Source: JBBIQS01 sp037442205
Lineage (GTDB): Bacteria > Myxococcota > Myxococcia > Myxococcales > UBA5297
Assembly (NCBI GenBank): GCA_037442205.1
Contig: JBBIQS010000064.1
Span: forward strand, 1 to 48,102
Length of the DNA: 48,102 nucleotides
Reading direction: 5' to 3'
Made by a program: the position numbers and the translations under genes. Below are positions 26,473 through 35,326 of the stretch, one piece after another (the first letter of the stretch is position 1; each line of letters begins with the position of its first letter). The notes beneath the pieces are model-generated. The model was not told the DNA's origin, made no database searches, and was given only the letters and a program-made list of their open reading frames with translations.

Positions 26473-26702
26473 GACAACACTCTCGGTGCAGCGTTGGTTG
26501 CACCGCCAGGGTGCCGTTTTGATGCGCCAACACCACGAGTGTTTCGCGAAAAAATGAGCACCCCCTGATTTTCATTGGGGTCGCAAGGGGTTCGTTTGGT
26601 CTTCAAACCATTGAACTTCCACGGAAAAAGAGGCTCAGGCGGTCCCTGTCTTGTCTGCATCAAAACACCCTGTCATTAATCGCTCCGCTCTCGCCTTGGG
26701 GG
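26473..26702. promoter_or_regulatory. AT-richer divergent control region with Fur-like half site and palindromes
   Basis: This region between the cytochrome b and TonB receptor genes is distinctly less GC-rich than its surroundings. It holds a perfect palindrome TTTCGCGAAA (26542-26551), GGTGCA/TGCACC arms (about 26486-26505), and GATTTTCATT (26567-26576), which matches 8 of 13 positions of the right part of the Fur consensus. Iron regulation would suit a TonB receptor and cytochromes, but the match is weak. Confidence 0.3.
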
Positions 26703-29000
26703 TTGTGCTTGGTCGGTGTGTTGGTTGGCCTGATTGTCCTCGTCTCCGCGCCGGTGCTCGCCGCCGAGCCGGCCGGAGAGCCCGAGTCCGCGCGGCACGA
26801 AGCTGCTGTGCCGGCCCCGGTGCCGCCCGCGTCGCCTGCCGCCGACGCGCCTGCCGCCGAGGCGCCGGCTCCGGCTCCGGCGCCGCAGACAACACCGGAA
26901 GTGCCAGCCGAGAGCAGCGCCGCCGAGCCGGCGCCCGCCGGCCTGGACCTGGTCGAGCAGATGGAGGCCGTCGAGGACCAGCTGATCCAGATGGTGGTCT
27001 CCACCACCAAGACCTCGCGGCGGGCCGAAGAGGCGCCCTCGGTGGTGACGGTGGTCGGCGCCGACGAGATCCAGGCCCGCGGACTGACCTCGCTGGCCGA
27101 CGTGCTGCGGACGGTCCCCGGCTTCTACGACGTCTACGACCTGGCCTGGCACAACGTGGGGGTGCGCGGAGTCAGCGGCGGGGCCCGCGCCGCCGGCAAC
27201 GTGGTGCTGGTGATGATCGACGGTATGCCGGTGGACGACCGCTCCACCAACGGCAACTTCTTCGGGCCCGAGCTGATCCCGATGGCGGCGGTGGACCACG
27301 TGGAGATCATCCGTGGCCCGGCCTCGGCCATCTACGGCGCCAACGCCTACGTCGGGTTGATCAACGTGATCACGCGCAAGGGCGCCGACGTCTCCGGCGC
27401 GCGCCTGACGGTCCAGGGCGCCCTCGACGGCAGCCACCCCGGCGGCGGCGGCGGGCTGATGGCCGGGGGCGCCAACGACTGGCTGGACGTGATGGTCGCC
27501 GCTGACGGCCTGTTCCAGGATCGCTCGGGCCTGGCGCTGCCCGCCAGCAGCCCGCGGCTGGGCAACGCCAGCGACGTGCTCTCCGGCCGCGGCCTGTCGC
27601 TGAACGACCGCTCCCGTCCGGCGAGCTTCTTCTCCCGCGCCCGGCTGCAGCGCATCCTCAAAGGGACGCTCTCCTTCACCGCCTCGATGCAGAGCTTCGA
27701 CTCGGTGGCCGAGTTCCAGGACTTCGGCCCGCTGACCCACGGCACCCGGCTGCAGCGGCTCAACCAGAACTACCGGCTGGCCTGGGAGCTGCCGCTGTCG
27801 GCGACCTCCTCGCTCTCCGCCTCCGCCGGCTACTTCCACGTCGCCCCCGGCGCCGCCGAGCGGCTGGACATCGGCCGCTCCGACTACCTGCTGCTGCGCA
27901 GCGCCAGCAGCCAGGGCTTCCGCGCCGGCCTCGAGGGCCAGGCCCGCCCCTTCGAACCGCTCGACGTGCTGCTGGGAATGGACTTCCAGCTCGAAGACCA
28001 CCAGCTGCAGACCTTCGACCGCCTCTACGAGCACGACCTGCTGGCCCCCGACGGCTCGGTGATTCAGCCCGCCGGCACGACCATCCCCGGGGCCAGCCAC
28101 GGGGCCTGGGCCTCGTTCACCAACTTCGGCGCCTACGCCCAGGCGCTGGCCAGCCTGGGCACCGATGTCAGCGCGGTCCTCGGCGGCCGGCTCGACGTGC
28201 ACAACGTCTACGGCAACAACCCCACCGGCCGGCTGGGGCTGGTCTGGGCGCCGCCCAGCTCCGCCTGGAGCGTCAAGGCCATGGCGGGCGCCAGCTACAA
28301 GGCCCCCAGCGCCGAGCAGCTGCGCACCCAGCCGATGGCGGTGCTGGACATCAAGGGCAACCCCAGCCTCAAGGCACAGCGGGCCGAGACCTTCGAGCTG
28401 GCCGCCGCCCACCGCCTGCCGGGCGGGCTGGGCGAGGTGACGGTCAACGGCTTCGCCCAGGTGGTCAGCGACCGCGTCGAGTTCATGCAGACCGGCCTCT
28501 ACCTGCAGGCCCAGAACGTGGCCAGCGAGTGGGTGGTCGGCGGCGAGCTGGAGGCGCACCTCAACCTGGCGCGCACCCTCCAGCTCAAGCTGTCGGCGAC
28601 TCTGGCCCGCACCGTCCAGCGCTCCACCGATCCCGATCTCGAGGGGCTGCCGGAGGTGACCAACCCGCTGTTCCCGCCCTACCAGGCCCACCTGCTGGCC
28701 AGCTGGCAGCTGCCCTTCGGCGGCCTGAAGCTGAGCCCCGAGCTCTCCTACGTCGGCCCGCGCGCCGCCAGCCAGTCCAACGCCCTGGAGCAGGGCGAGG
28801 CCTACAGCCTGCCCGGCTACCTCTACACCGCGCTGACCCTGTCGGCGCCCCCGCGGCGGCTGGTGGGCGAGACCGAGACCGGCTTCGCCCTGCGGCTGAC
28901 CAACCTCCTCGACCAGCGTCATGCCGAGCCGGGCTTCGGCGGCATCGACGTTCCGTCGCAGGGCTTCACCGCCCTGCTGACGCTCACCCAGTCCCTGTGA
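26703..29000 (+). CDS. TonB-dependent outer-membrane receptor
   Basis: This protein has about 765 residues. Signal region VLVGLIVLVSAPVLAAEP is followed by an Ala/Pro-rich linker (about 25-75) and MVVSTTKTSRRAEEAPSVVT, a TonB-box-like start. The plug domain has ITSLADVLRTVPGF-type strings, GNVVLVMIDGMPVDDRSTN, VEIIRGPASAIYGANAYVGL and INVITRKG. The 22-strand barrel ends LLDQRHAEPG and a terminal LTLTQSL. The start is uncertain: the frame-consistent TTG at 26703 gives a signal without basic residues, whereas dropping one G of the G5 run at 26698-26702 would join a TTG at 26651 and give a normal signal (MSASKHPVINRSALALG...). Ligand is unknown. Eight bases separate it from the solute-binding protein gene, so they form one unit. 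Confidence 0.87.
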   Translation: MCLVGVLVGLIVLVSAPVLAAEPAGEPESARHEAAVPAPVPPASPAADAPAAEAPAPAPAPQTTPEVPAESSAAEPAPAGLDLVEQMEAVEDQLIQMVVSTTKTSRRAEEAPSVVTVVGADEIQARGLTSLADVLRTVPGFYDVYDLAWHNVGVRGVSGGARAAGNVVLVMIDGMPVDDRSTNGNFFGPELIPMAAVDHVEIIRGPASAIYGANAYVGLINVITRKGADVSGARLTVQGALDGSHPGGGGGLMAGGANDWLDVMVAADGLFQDRSGLALPASSPRLGNASDVLSGRGLSLNDRSRPASFFSRARLQRILKGTLSFTASMQSFDSVAEFQDFGPLTHGTRLQRLNQNYRLAWELPLSATSSLSASAGYFHVAPGAAERLDIGRSDYLLLRSASSQGFRAGLEGQARPFEPLDVLLGMDFQLEDHQLQTFDRLYEHDLLAPDGSVIQPAGTTIPGASHGAWASFTNFGAYAQALASLGTDVSAVLGGRLDVHNVYGNNPTGRLGLVWAPPSSAWSVKAMAGASYKAPSAEQLRTQPMAVLDIKGNPSLKAQRAETFELAAAHRLPGGLGEVTVNGFAQVVSDRVEFMQTGLYLQAQNVASEWVVGGELEAHLNLARTLQLKLSATLARTVQRSTDPDLEGLPEVTNPLFPPYQAHLLASWQLPFGGLKLSPELSYVGPRAASQSNALEQGEAYSLPGYLYTALTLSAPPRRLVGETETGFALRLTNLLDQRHAEPGFGGIDVPSQGFTALLTLTQSL

Positions 29001-29008
29001 GGCGGCCG

Positions 29009-30214
29009 ATGCGCACCTTCGCCCCCATCTTCACCGGCTGCCTGCTCTCCCTCTGCGCCTGCGGCTCGAGCGCCGGCGACTCGATCCACATCGGCGGGCT
29101 CTTCTCCACCACCGGCCCCAACGCGCAGAAGGGCTTCGCCCAGCTGTCGGCGGCGCGGCTGGCGGTGCAGCAGATCAACGAGGCCGGCGGGGTGCTCGGC
29201 CAGCGGCTGGTGCTGGTCTACCGCGACGACGGCGAGGACCTGAACAAGGGCCGGCGGGCGGTGGACGCGCTGCTGGATCACGGCGTCCCGGCCATCGTCG
29301 GCGCCACCAGCAGCGAGATAACCGGACTCGCCGCCGGGGTTGCCCAGGGCAAGGCGCTGCTGGTCTCGCCCTCGGCCACCCAGACCTCGCTGGCCACTTC
29401 CGACTTCACCACCATCCGGCTGTGCGACTCTGACCTGGTCGAGGGCCGGCTTCTGGGCCAGCTGGGGCGCGACAAGGGCCGCCGGGCGGCGATGCTGCAC
29501 CACGGCGACGCGGCCCCGGGCAGCCTGGCCTCCGGCTTCGCCGAGTCGTTCCCCGGCGACGCATTGCACTCGCTGGTCGCCGACCGGACCCTGGAACACG
29601 GGCAGGAGAGCTTCCGCCAGGAGTTGACCCAACTGCTGGCGGCCCGGCCCGACGTCGTCCTCTTGGACGTCGACCCGATCGACGGGGCCCAGGTCATCCG
29701 CGACTTCCTCACCAGCCATTCCGCCAGCTCGGTGACCTGGCTCTTCTCCCACCAGCTCGAGGACGACGGCTTCATCACCGCCGTCGGCGCCCAGGCCTTC
29801 GGCTTCTCGCACCTGGGCGTCGGCCCCAGCCTCCCCACCGGCCGCCGCTACACCTTGTTCGCCGAGGCCTACAAGGCGCGCTTCGGGGCCGCTCCGCCGA
29901 TCGGCTCCTACGCCGCCAACGCCTACGACGCCGTCTTCCTGATCGCCGGAGCCATGGTGGCCGCCGGCGGGACCGAGCCCACCGCGCTGCGCGCCCGGCT
30001 GCCGCAGGTGTCCCTGGGCGGCCGGGCCTTCGGGCCCGACGAGTGGCCGCAGTTGGTCCAGGCCCTGCGCGCCGGCGAGGACGTCAACTACGAGGGCGCC
30101 TCCGGCTCGGTGGACGTCAACGCCGAGGGCGGCACCTCGGCTCCGTATGACGTGTGGAGCGTCAAGGACGGGGCCATCACCATCGATCAGCGGGCAGTGC
30201 GCCCGCGGCAGTAG
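29009..30214 (+). CDS. Leu/Ile/Val-type (type 1 periplasmic-binding fold) solute-binding lipoprotein
   Basis: This is a 401-residue protein. Its signal ends in LSLCACGSS (lipobox Cys about 16). The type 1 binding fold begins DSIHIGGLFSTTGPNAQKGF, then AARLAVQQINEAGGVLGQRL, VDALLDHGVPAIVGATSSEI and VSPSATQTSLATSDFT, the classical order for amino-acid or amide-binding LivJ/K-like proteins. Later SYAANAYDAVFLIAGAM is typical of the second lobe. The ATG at 29009 follows the receptor stop by eight bases. No LivHMGF-type permease or ATPase lies in the window. Because a chemoreceptor gene ends the cluster, sensing rather than import may be its role (inference). Confidence 0.83.
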   Translation: MRTFAPIFTGCLLSLCACGSSAGDSIHIGGLFSTTGPNAQKGFAQLSAARLAVQQINEAGGVLGQRLVLVYRDDGEDLNKGRRAVDALLDHGVPAIVGATSSEITGLAAGVAQGKALLVSPSATQTSLATSDFTTIRLCDSDLVEGRLLGQLGRDKGRRAAMLHHGDAAPGSLASGFAESFPGDALHSLVADRTLEHGQESFRQELTQLLAARPDVVLLDVDPIDGAQVIRDFLTSHSASSVTWLFSHQLEDDGFITAVGAQAFGFSHLGVGPSLPTGRRYTLFAEAYKARFGAAPPIGSYAANAYDAVFLIAGAMVAAGGTEPTALRARLPQVSLGGRAFGPDEWPQLVQALRAGEDVNYEGASGSVDVNAEGGTSAPYDVWSVKDGAITIDQRAVRPRQ

Positions 30215-30257
30215 CGAGACTCCGGAGCGATTGGGCTCCAACAACCGGGAGAAGCAG

Positions 30258-31478
30258 ATGATGAAGCGAATCGTGACCATCGCCGGACTGGCTCTGGCGC
30301 TTTCAGCCTGCAGCAAGGCGGAGACGACTGCGGACGCCGGGGTCCAGCCGCCCACCAACGTCGCCTTCCTCTACGTCGGCCCGCGCGGCGACTACGGCTG
30401 GAGCAAGTCGCACGAGGACGCGCGCCTGTACCTGGAGAACTACGGCGCCAACGTCAGGACCACCTTCGTGGAGAGCGTGGCTCCCGCCGACGCCGCCGCC
30501 AAGATCGACGAGCTCTACGCCCAGGGCAACAAGATCATCTTCGCCACCAGCTTCGACTTCCTCGACGCCGCCCTTAAGGCCCCGGGGCGCCACCCCGACC
30601 TGTGGACGCTGGCCTGCTCGGGCTTCAAGACCGCCCGCCACTCCGGCAACTACATGGCCCGGGTCGAGGAGGCCGAGTACCTCACCGGCATGATCGCCGG
30701 CAAGATGACCAAGACCAACAAGATCGGCATGGTCGGTGCGCTGCGCATCTACGAACAGATGATGCACATGAACGCCTTCACCCTGGGCGTGCGCTCGGTC
30801 AACCCCAACGCCCAGGTGCTGGTGCGCTGGGTGGGCAACTGGTTCAACCCGGCGATGGAGACCAAGGCGGTCGAGGACCTGATCAAGGACGGTGGGGTGG
30901 ACGTGATCAAGGGCCTGACCGACACCAGCATTCCCATCGTCACCTCCGACGGCCTGAAGACCCCGGGCGGCGAGACGGTGTGGAGCATCGGCCACGACAA
31001 CAAGGACTACTGCAACAACGCCAAGAACGGCACCTGCCTGGCCTCGTCCTTCTACAACTGGGGCCCGCTCTACCAGAAGCTGGTCGCCGAGATCGCCGCC
31101 GGCACCTACCCGGAGAACGGGCGCGTCGACTACCTGGGCTCCAAGGACATGGACGTGGTGGGCATCTCGAACATCTCGGACAAGGTGCCCGCCGCGGTGG
31201 CCGCCCAGGTCGAGGCCAAGCGCAAGGAGATCGCCCAGGGCACCTTCAACGTCTTCCAGGGGCCGTTCAACTACGACGACGGCACGCCGTGGGTGGCCGA
31301 GGGCCAGAAGCTGACCGACAACGACCTGACCTGCACCAAGCGCTTCGTCCAAGGCATCGCCAACTTCGACGGCCCGGCCTGCGCCAACGACACCGAGTGC
31401 GGCGGCGACGGCAAGCTGACCTGCGACACCACTCGCAGCCTGTGCGTGGCCCCGGACCTGTCCGGCTGCACCAACTAG
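30258..31478 (+). CDS. BMP family (PnrA/Med-like) solute-binding lipoprotein
   Basis: This is a 406-residue lipoprotein (ALALSACSK, Cys about 18). The BMP domain follows: NVAFLYVGPRGDYGWSKSHE at 33-52, IDELYAQGNKIIFATSFDF, AEYLTGMIAGKMTKTNKIG, and VDVIKGLTDTS, as in purine-nucleoside or basic-membrane-protein binders. The C-terminus adds a short Cys-rich tail (residues about 375-400, CANDTECGGDG) not usual in the family and reminiscent of myxobacterial disulfide motifs. ATGATG at 30258 is preceded by GGAGAAG. It lies 43 bases after the LivJ-like gene and 29 before the next. Ligand is unknown; nucleosides are the family precedent. Confidence 0.83.
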   Translation: MMKRIVTIAGLALALSACSKAETTADAGVQPPTNVAFLYVGPRGDYGWSKSHEDARLYLENYGANVRTTFVESVAPADAAAKIDELYAQGNKIIFATSFDFLDAALKAPGRHPDLWTLACSGFKTARHSGNYMARVEEAEYLTGMIAGKMTKTNKIGMVGALRIYEQMMHMNAFTLGVRSVNPNAQVLVRWVGNWFNPAMETKAVEDLIKDGGVDVIKGLTDTSIPIVTSDGLKTPGGETVWSIGHDNKDYCNNAKNGTCLASSFYNWGPLYQKLVAEIAAGTYPENGRVDYLGSKDMDVVGISNISDKVPAAVAAQVEAKRKEIAQGTFNVFQGPFNYDDGTPWVAEGQKLTDNDLTCTKRFVQGIANFDGPACANDTECGGDGKLTCDTTRSLCVAPDLSGCTN

Positions 31479-31507
31479 GGACCGGCGGTCCTCGAGCGAG
31501 GAGAGGC

Positions 31508-32410
31508 ATGAGGTCGATGGCGAGGTCAGGGCGGGCAGGGATGGGCGCGGCAGTGCTGGCGATGCTGGTGTCGCTGGCGCCCGGGCTGGCGCGCGCCGGC
31601 GAGGTGCTGGTGGTGCGCAGCTCTGACCTCGCCGCCTACAAGGCGGTGGAGAAGGCCTTCGTCGCCTCGTTCGACGGCAACGTGAAGCTCGTTTCGCTGG
31701 CCGACCCGGCGGCGGCCGCCGGGCTGCCGGCGGCCGTGCCCGGCGCCGACCTGGTGCTGGCCGTCGGCCAGGAGGCCGCCAAGGCCGCGGCCGCGGCGCG
31801 CCCCAAGGCGCTGTTGGTGGCGCTGGTGCCGGCCTCGCAGAAGATCGGGCTCGAGCACAAGCAGTTGTTGCCGATGTTCGTGCCGGCGCCGGTCCAGCTC
31901 AAGGCGTTCCGGGCGGCCCTGCCCTCGCTGAAGCGGGTGGGGCTGCTCTACGACCCGTCGCTGTCGCAGGTGCTGGCCGGCGAGTACGCCGCGGCGGCGA
32001 CGGCGGCCGGGCTGGCGGTGGTCAAGTCGGAGGTCACCAGCCGCGAAGCGGTGGCCGGCGCGGCGCGGGCGCTGATGCCGCAGGTCGACGCGCTCTGGCT
32101 CATCCCCGACACCACCGTGATCTCCGCCGAGAGCTTCAAGTTCCTGGTGCAGTCCTCGGTGGCGGCCAAGGTGGCCCTGCTCGGCTTCAGCGAGGGAATG
32201 ACCCGCGCCGGGGCGCTCGTGTCGGTGGAGGCCACCCACGCCGAGATCGGCAAGCTGGCGGCAGCCGCCGCCAAGCGGATTCTCTCCGGCGGCGCCGCCG
32301 CGCCCGAGGCGCCCGCCGGCTCGGTCTTCCTCAACGCCAAGACCGCCGCGATGCTCGGGCTGACGCTCCCCCAAGCCGCGCGCGACGGCGCCACGAAGGT
32401 GTTCGAGTGA
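31508..32410 (+). CDS. ABC_sub_bind (TrpX-like) periplasmic substrate-binding protein
   Basis: This is a 300-residue protein with a Sec signal (MGAAVLAMLVSLAPGLARAG; no lipobox). A type 1 periplasmic fold follows: EVLVVRSSDLAAYKAVEKAF, DLVLAVGQEAAKAAAA, LPSLKRVGLLYDPSLSQ, VDALWLIPDTTVISAESFKF and PAGSVFLNAKTAAMLGL. These match the PF04392/TrpX pattern, in which an ALWLIPD-x-T-x-IS loop binds the ligand. It is the third distinct binding protein in a row. Its stop overlaps the MCP start (TGATG at 32408-32412), which couples their translation and hints that it may feed that receptor. Ligand is not identifiable. Confidence 0.8.
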   Translation: MRSMARSGRAGMGAAVLAMLVSLAPGLARAGEVLVVRSSDLAAYKAVEKAFVASFDGNVKLVSLADPAAAAGLPAAVPGADLVLAVGQEAAKAAAAARPKALLVALVPASQKIGLEHKQLLPMFVPAPVQLKAFRAALPSLKRVGLLYDPSLSQVLAGEYAAAATAAGLAVVKSEVTSREAVAGAARALMPQVDALWLIPDTTVISAESFKFLVQSSVAAKVALLGFSEGMTRAGALVSVEATHAEIGKLAAAAAKRILSGGAAAPEAPAGSVFLNAKTAAMLGLTLPQAARDGATKVFE

Positions 32411-34089
32411 TGAGCGCTCCCTCTCCCGCCCAGGGCCGGCGGCGCCTGGGTCTGCAAGCCAAGGTCGCCTGGCTGATCGGCCTGCCGGCGCTGCTGATCA
32501 CCGTCGTGCTGGGGACGACCTCCAAGCTGCAGATCGACTCGCTGGTCAGCGCCGAGGTGAAGAAGCGCGGCCTGGCCATCGGGGAGGAGTTGGCCGCCAG
32601 CCTCGCCTACTCGATCTTCTCCGCCGACGACGCCGGGCTGAAGATCGCCGCCGAGCGCACCCGGCGCCACCTGGCGGACACGGTCTACGTGGTGGTGCGC
32701 GACTCCAAGGGAACGCTACTGGCCTCGTCGCTGGCGCCCGAGCTGGCGGCCCAGGGGCCCGAGGCGCTGCCGCTGGAGCGGTCCCGGCGGGCGGTCGCCG
32801 GCGAGCCGGCGGAGCTGGGCGGGATTGCGCTGCTGCCGGTGACTGCGCCAGTGGTCTTCGAGGAGGCGGAGGCCGCCGCGGCCGAGGAGGCGGGGCTGGA
32901 CCTGGGGCTGATCGGCGGCGAGGCCGAGAAGCCGCAGGCCGACGGCGAGACCGGGCGCGGCAGGCAGGTGGGCACGGTGCAGATCGGCCTGCGGCTGGAC
33001 GCGATGCGCAACGAGACGCAGAAGGCGGGGCTCCGCGCGCTGGCCATCGCGCTGGGGGTGCTGGCGGCCTCGGTGGCGGCGGCGGCGCTAGCGGCGCGCA
33101 AGGTGGTGCGCCGGGTCGAGCGGCTGGCGAAGGCGGCCGGGGGCATCGCCAGCGGCGACCTGCGGCAGGAGGTCGAGGTCGCCGGCAGCGACGAGATCGC
33201 CGACCTGGCGCTGGCTTTCCAGTCGATGTCCCGGTCGCTGCGGGCGATGGTCGGCGACCTGCGCCAGGCCTCGTCGGACGTCGAGCGCGAGGCGGCCAGC
33301 GTGCTGGGCACCCTCTCCGAGCAGTCGGCGATGGCCGTCCAGCAGGCCACGGCCATCAACCAGACCTCGAGCACCGTCAACGAGATCGCCCAGAGCAGCA
33401 AGCAGACCGCCGATCAGGCGGAGTCGGTCATCGGGGTCGCCCAGCGCTCCGAGGAGCTGACTCGCGAGGGCCAGCACGCGGTCGAAGAGGCGCGGATCGG
33501 GCTCGCCAAGCTCGGCGACCAGGTCAAAGCCATCGCCAGCTCGATCACCGAGCTCCTCGAACGCTCGCAGCAGATCAGCGACATCGTCTCCACCGTCAAG
33601 GAGCTGGCCGAGCAGTCGAACCTGTTGGCGCTCAACGCCTCGCTGGAGGCGGCCAAGGCCGGCGAGCAGGGCCGGGGCTTCGCGGTGGTGGCCCACGAGA
33701 TGCGCAACCTGGCCGAGCAGTCGCGGCGCGGCGCCCAGGAGGTCGGGGGCATCCTGGCCGAGATCCAGAAGAGCACCGGCGCGGTGGTCGAGGCCAGCGA
33801 GGAGGGCAGCAAGCGGGCCCTGGCGGCGATGGCCCTGGCCGAGGGCGCCGGCGGGACCATCACCGGCCTGGCGGGCGTCATCCGCGACTCCACCAGCGCC
33901 GCCAGGCAGATCGCCAACAACACCCGCGAGCAGACCACCGGCGTCGAGCAGATCGTCTCCTCGATGCAGGAGCTCTCCGGGTCGATGCAGGTCGCCCTCG
34001 AGGGCACCAAGCGCATCGAGGCGGTGGCCGGGAACCTGAACGTCGTCTCCCGGCGGCTGTCGGAGCTGGTCGGGCGCTACCGGGTCTGA
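32410..34089 (+). CDS. Methyl-accepting chemotaxis protein
   Basis: This 559-residue protein has a first membrane segment at about 18-38, a periplasmic sensor of roughly 165 residues with an acidic Ala/Glu-rich stretch near 155, and a second segment at about 205-227. A HAMP domain follows (RKVVRRVERLAKAAGGIASG, DEIADLALAFQSMSRSLR), then a cytoplasmic coiled-coil domain with the tip IVSTVKELAEQSNLLALNAS and EAAKAGEQGRGFAVVAHEMR. It lacks a C-terminal CheR-binding pentapeptide. Starts considered: GTG at 32407 or ATG at 32410; the ATG overlaps the upstream stop. It signals by family to CheA/CheW, none of which lies in the window. It is translationally coupled to the TrpX-like gene. Confidence 0.92.
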   Translation: MSAPSPAQGRRRLGLQAKVAWLIGLPALLITVVLGTTSKLQIDSLVSAEVKKRGLAIGEELAASLAYSIFSADDAGLKIAAERTRRHLADTVYVVVRDSKGTLLASSLAPELAAQGPEALPLERSRRAVAGEPAELGGIALLPVTAPVVFEEAEAAAAEEAGLDLGLIGGEAEKPQADGETGRGRQVGTVQIGLRLDAMRNETQKAGLRALAIALGVLAASVAAAALAARKVVRRVERLAKAAGGIASGDLRQEVEVAGSDEIADLALAFQSMSRSLRAMVGDLRQASSDVEREAASVLGTLSEQSAMAVQQATAINQTSSTVNEIAQSSKQTADQAESVIGVAQRSEELTREGQHAVEEARIGLAKLGDQVKAIASSITELLERSQQISDIVSTVKELAEQSNLLALNASLEAAKAGEQGRGFAVVAHEMRNLAEQSRRGAQEVGGILAEIQKSTGAVVEASEEGSKRALAAMALAEGAGGTITGLAGVIRDSTSAARQIANNTREQTTGVEQIVSSMQELSGSMQVALEGTKRIEAVAGNLNVVSRRLSELVGRYRV

Positions 34090-34202
34090 CCCGGCAGCGC
34101 CCGAGCAGACATCAGCCGAACCTCAGGAGACGGTCGGATGCCCGAGGCAGGTCCCGAGGGCGCCGACGTGGGTCTGGCCCGCGCCGCCGCCGATCCCGGG
34201 CG

Positions 34203-34982
34203 CTAGAACTTCACCCCGAGGACCAGCGGCAGGTACTGCCCGTCGGCGCGCTGGCTCTGGCCGGCGGCGTTGGTGAACTCGGGGCCGAAGACGTAGTGGT
34301 AGCGGGCCTCCAGGTACAGGCGGGCGGTGCTCACCAGGCCGAAGGCCACCCCGACGCCGGCATCGACCCCGAACCCCCAGGCGTCGCGGGCGGCGATCAC
34401 GCTTTCGGCCGGGACCGCGGTGTTGTAGCAGATGAACAGGTACGGGTCGCAGTACGGGACCACCGCCACCCCGGTGACCTGGGTGATCGCCACCCGCCGA
34501 TAGTAGAGGCCGGGCCCGGCGAGCACGTAGATCTCGAAGCGGTCGCTGGTCACTGGGCGGCCGACGAAGTTCAGGTCGAAGTAGTGCAGGTAGTGGTAGC
34601 CGGAGAGGCCGTCGAGCCCGAGCAGACCGGGCCGCACGCCGTAGTAGCTGAACTGGTATTCGCCCTGGATGCCCCAGAAGCGGCTGGGGCTGAAGGTGGC
34701 GCCCAGGGTGAAGCCCCAGCCGATGTCGAAGCGGTTGGCGGTGGGGCCCACCGGGATGCTCATCTCGCCCCCGATGTTGAAGGACAGCGGGCGGACGAGC
34801 GGGTGGTACTCGGCGGGCTGCGGCGCGGGCTGCGGCGGGGGCTGATCGGCGGGCGGAGGTTGAGCGGCGGGCTGATCCGCGGGCTGATCGGCGGGATCAT
34901 CCGCCGACTGCGCCGCGGATCGCGGCGCGGGGGCGGCGAGGGCCAGGGCCGAGGCCAACAGCCAGCGACCGAAGGGCTTCAT
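34203..34982 (-). CDS. Outer-membrane beta-barrel protein with Pro/Gln-rich N-terminal linker
   Basis: This is a 259-residue protein. Signal peptide LLASALALAAPAPRSAAQS is followed by a Gln/Pro/Ala repeat (ADQPADQPAAQPPP, about 27-60), perhaps a peptidoglycan-reaching spacer. After it comes a beta-barrel of alternating hydrophobic strands: FNIGGEMSIPVGPTANRFD, FTLGATFSPSRFWGIQGEYQ, FDLNFVGRP, EIYVLAGPGLYYRR, YLEARYHYVFG and a terminal aromatic strand LPLVLGVKF ending in Phe, as BAM substrates do. The length suits an 8-10 strand OmpA/OmpW-like barrel. The start at 34982 follows AGGAAG. It stands alone, convergent with the MCP gene. Function is unknown. Confidence 0.78.
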   Translation of the reverse strand: MKPFGRWLLASALALAAPAPRSAAQSADDPADQPADQPAAQPPPADQPPPQPAPQPAEYHPLVRPLSFNIGGEMSIPVGPTANRFDIGWGFTLGATFSPSRFWGIQGEYQFSYYGVRPGLLGLDGLSGYHYLHYFDLNFVGRPVTSDRFEIYVLAGPGLYYRRVAITQVTGVAVVPYCDPYLFICYNTAVPAESVIAARDAWGFGVDAGVGVAFGLVSTARLYLEARYHYVFGPEFTNAAGQSQRADGQYLPLVLGVKF

Positions 34983-35326
34983 GGCGCGCTTCCTTTCCGG
35001 TGAGGGATAGGGCGCGCGCCCCGGCGAGGGACGCGGCGCCGCCGGAGCGAGGTGGGGGTCATTCCAGCGAAGGGCAAGCACCTCGAAAGGCGTGCCGGCG
35101 CGCCTCTACTGACCGGGGGGATGCGGCGGCGACCTCACGGAGGTCGGGAATCCGGCAGGTCGCGCCCTGAGTTTGGCGCCGACAGGCCAGCGACCTCGGG
35201 CTCGGCGGCCAGAGGATCGAGACCGAGGGAGAACCGCTGGCGCAACGCGCAACAGCGGCTGCCGGGACGCGAGGGGGACTCGGAATCCAGGCAGCCGCTG
35301 GGTGCGGCGGCGGTGCTCGACAACTG
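34983..35326. other. Intergenic region, 344 bases
   Basis: Between two leftward genes. It holds an interrupted inverted repeat CCGCTG/CAGCGG around 35234-35258 in the trailer of the DUF308 gene without a T-run. I see no gene, clear promoter or other structured element. Confidence 0.5.

Noticed and set aside
26676..28922. A 748-codon minus-strand open frame antisense to the TonB receptor
   Set aside because: The plus frame has plug and barrel motifs, whereas the minus frame has only Gly/Ala/His/Gln-rich low complexity.
34080..34094. CCGGGT-CTG-ACCCGG hairpin overlapping the MCP stop codon
   Set aside because: The stem is only six bases with a three-base loop and no T-run follows, so it is not supported as a terminator.
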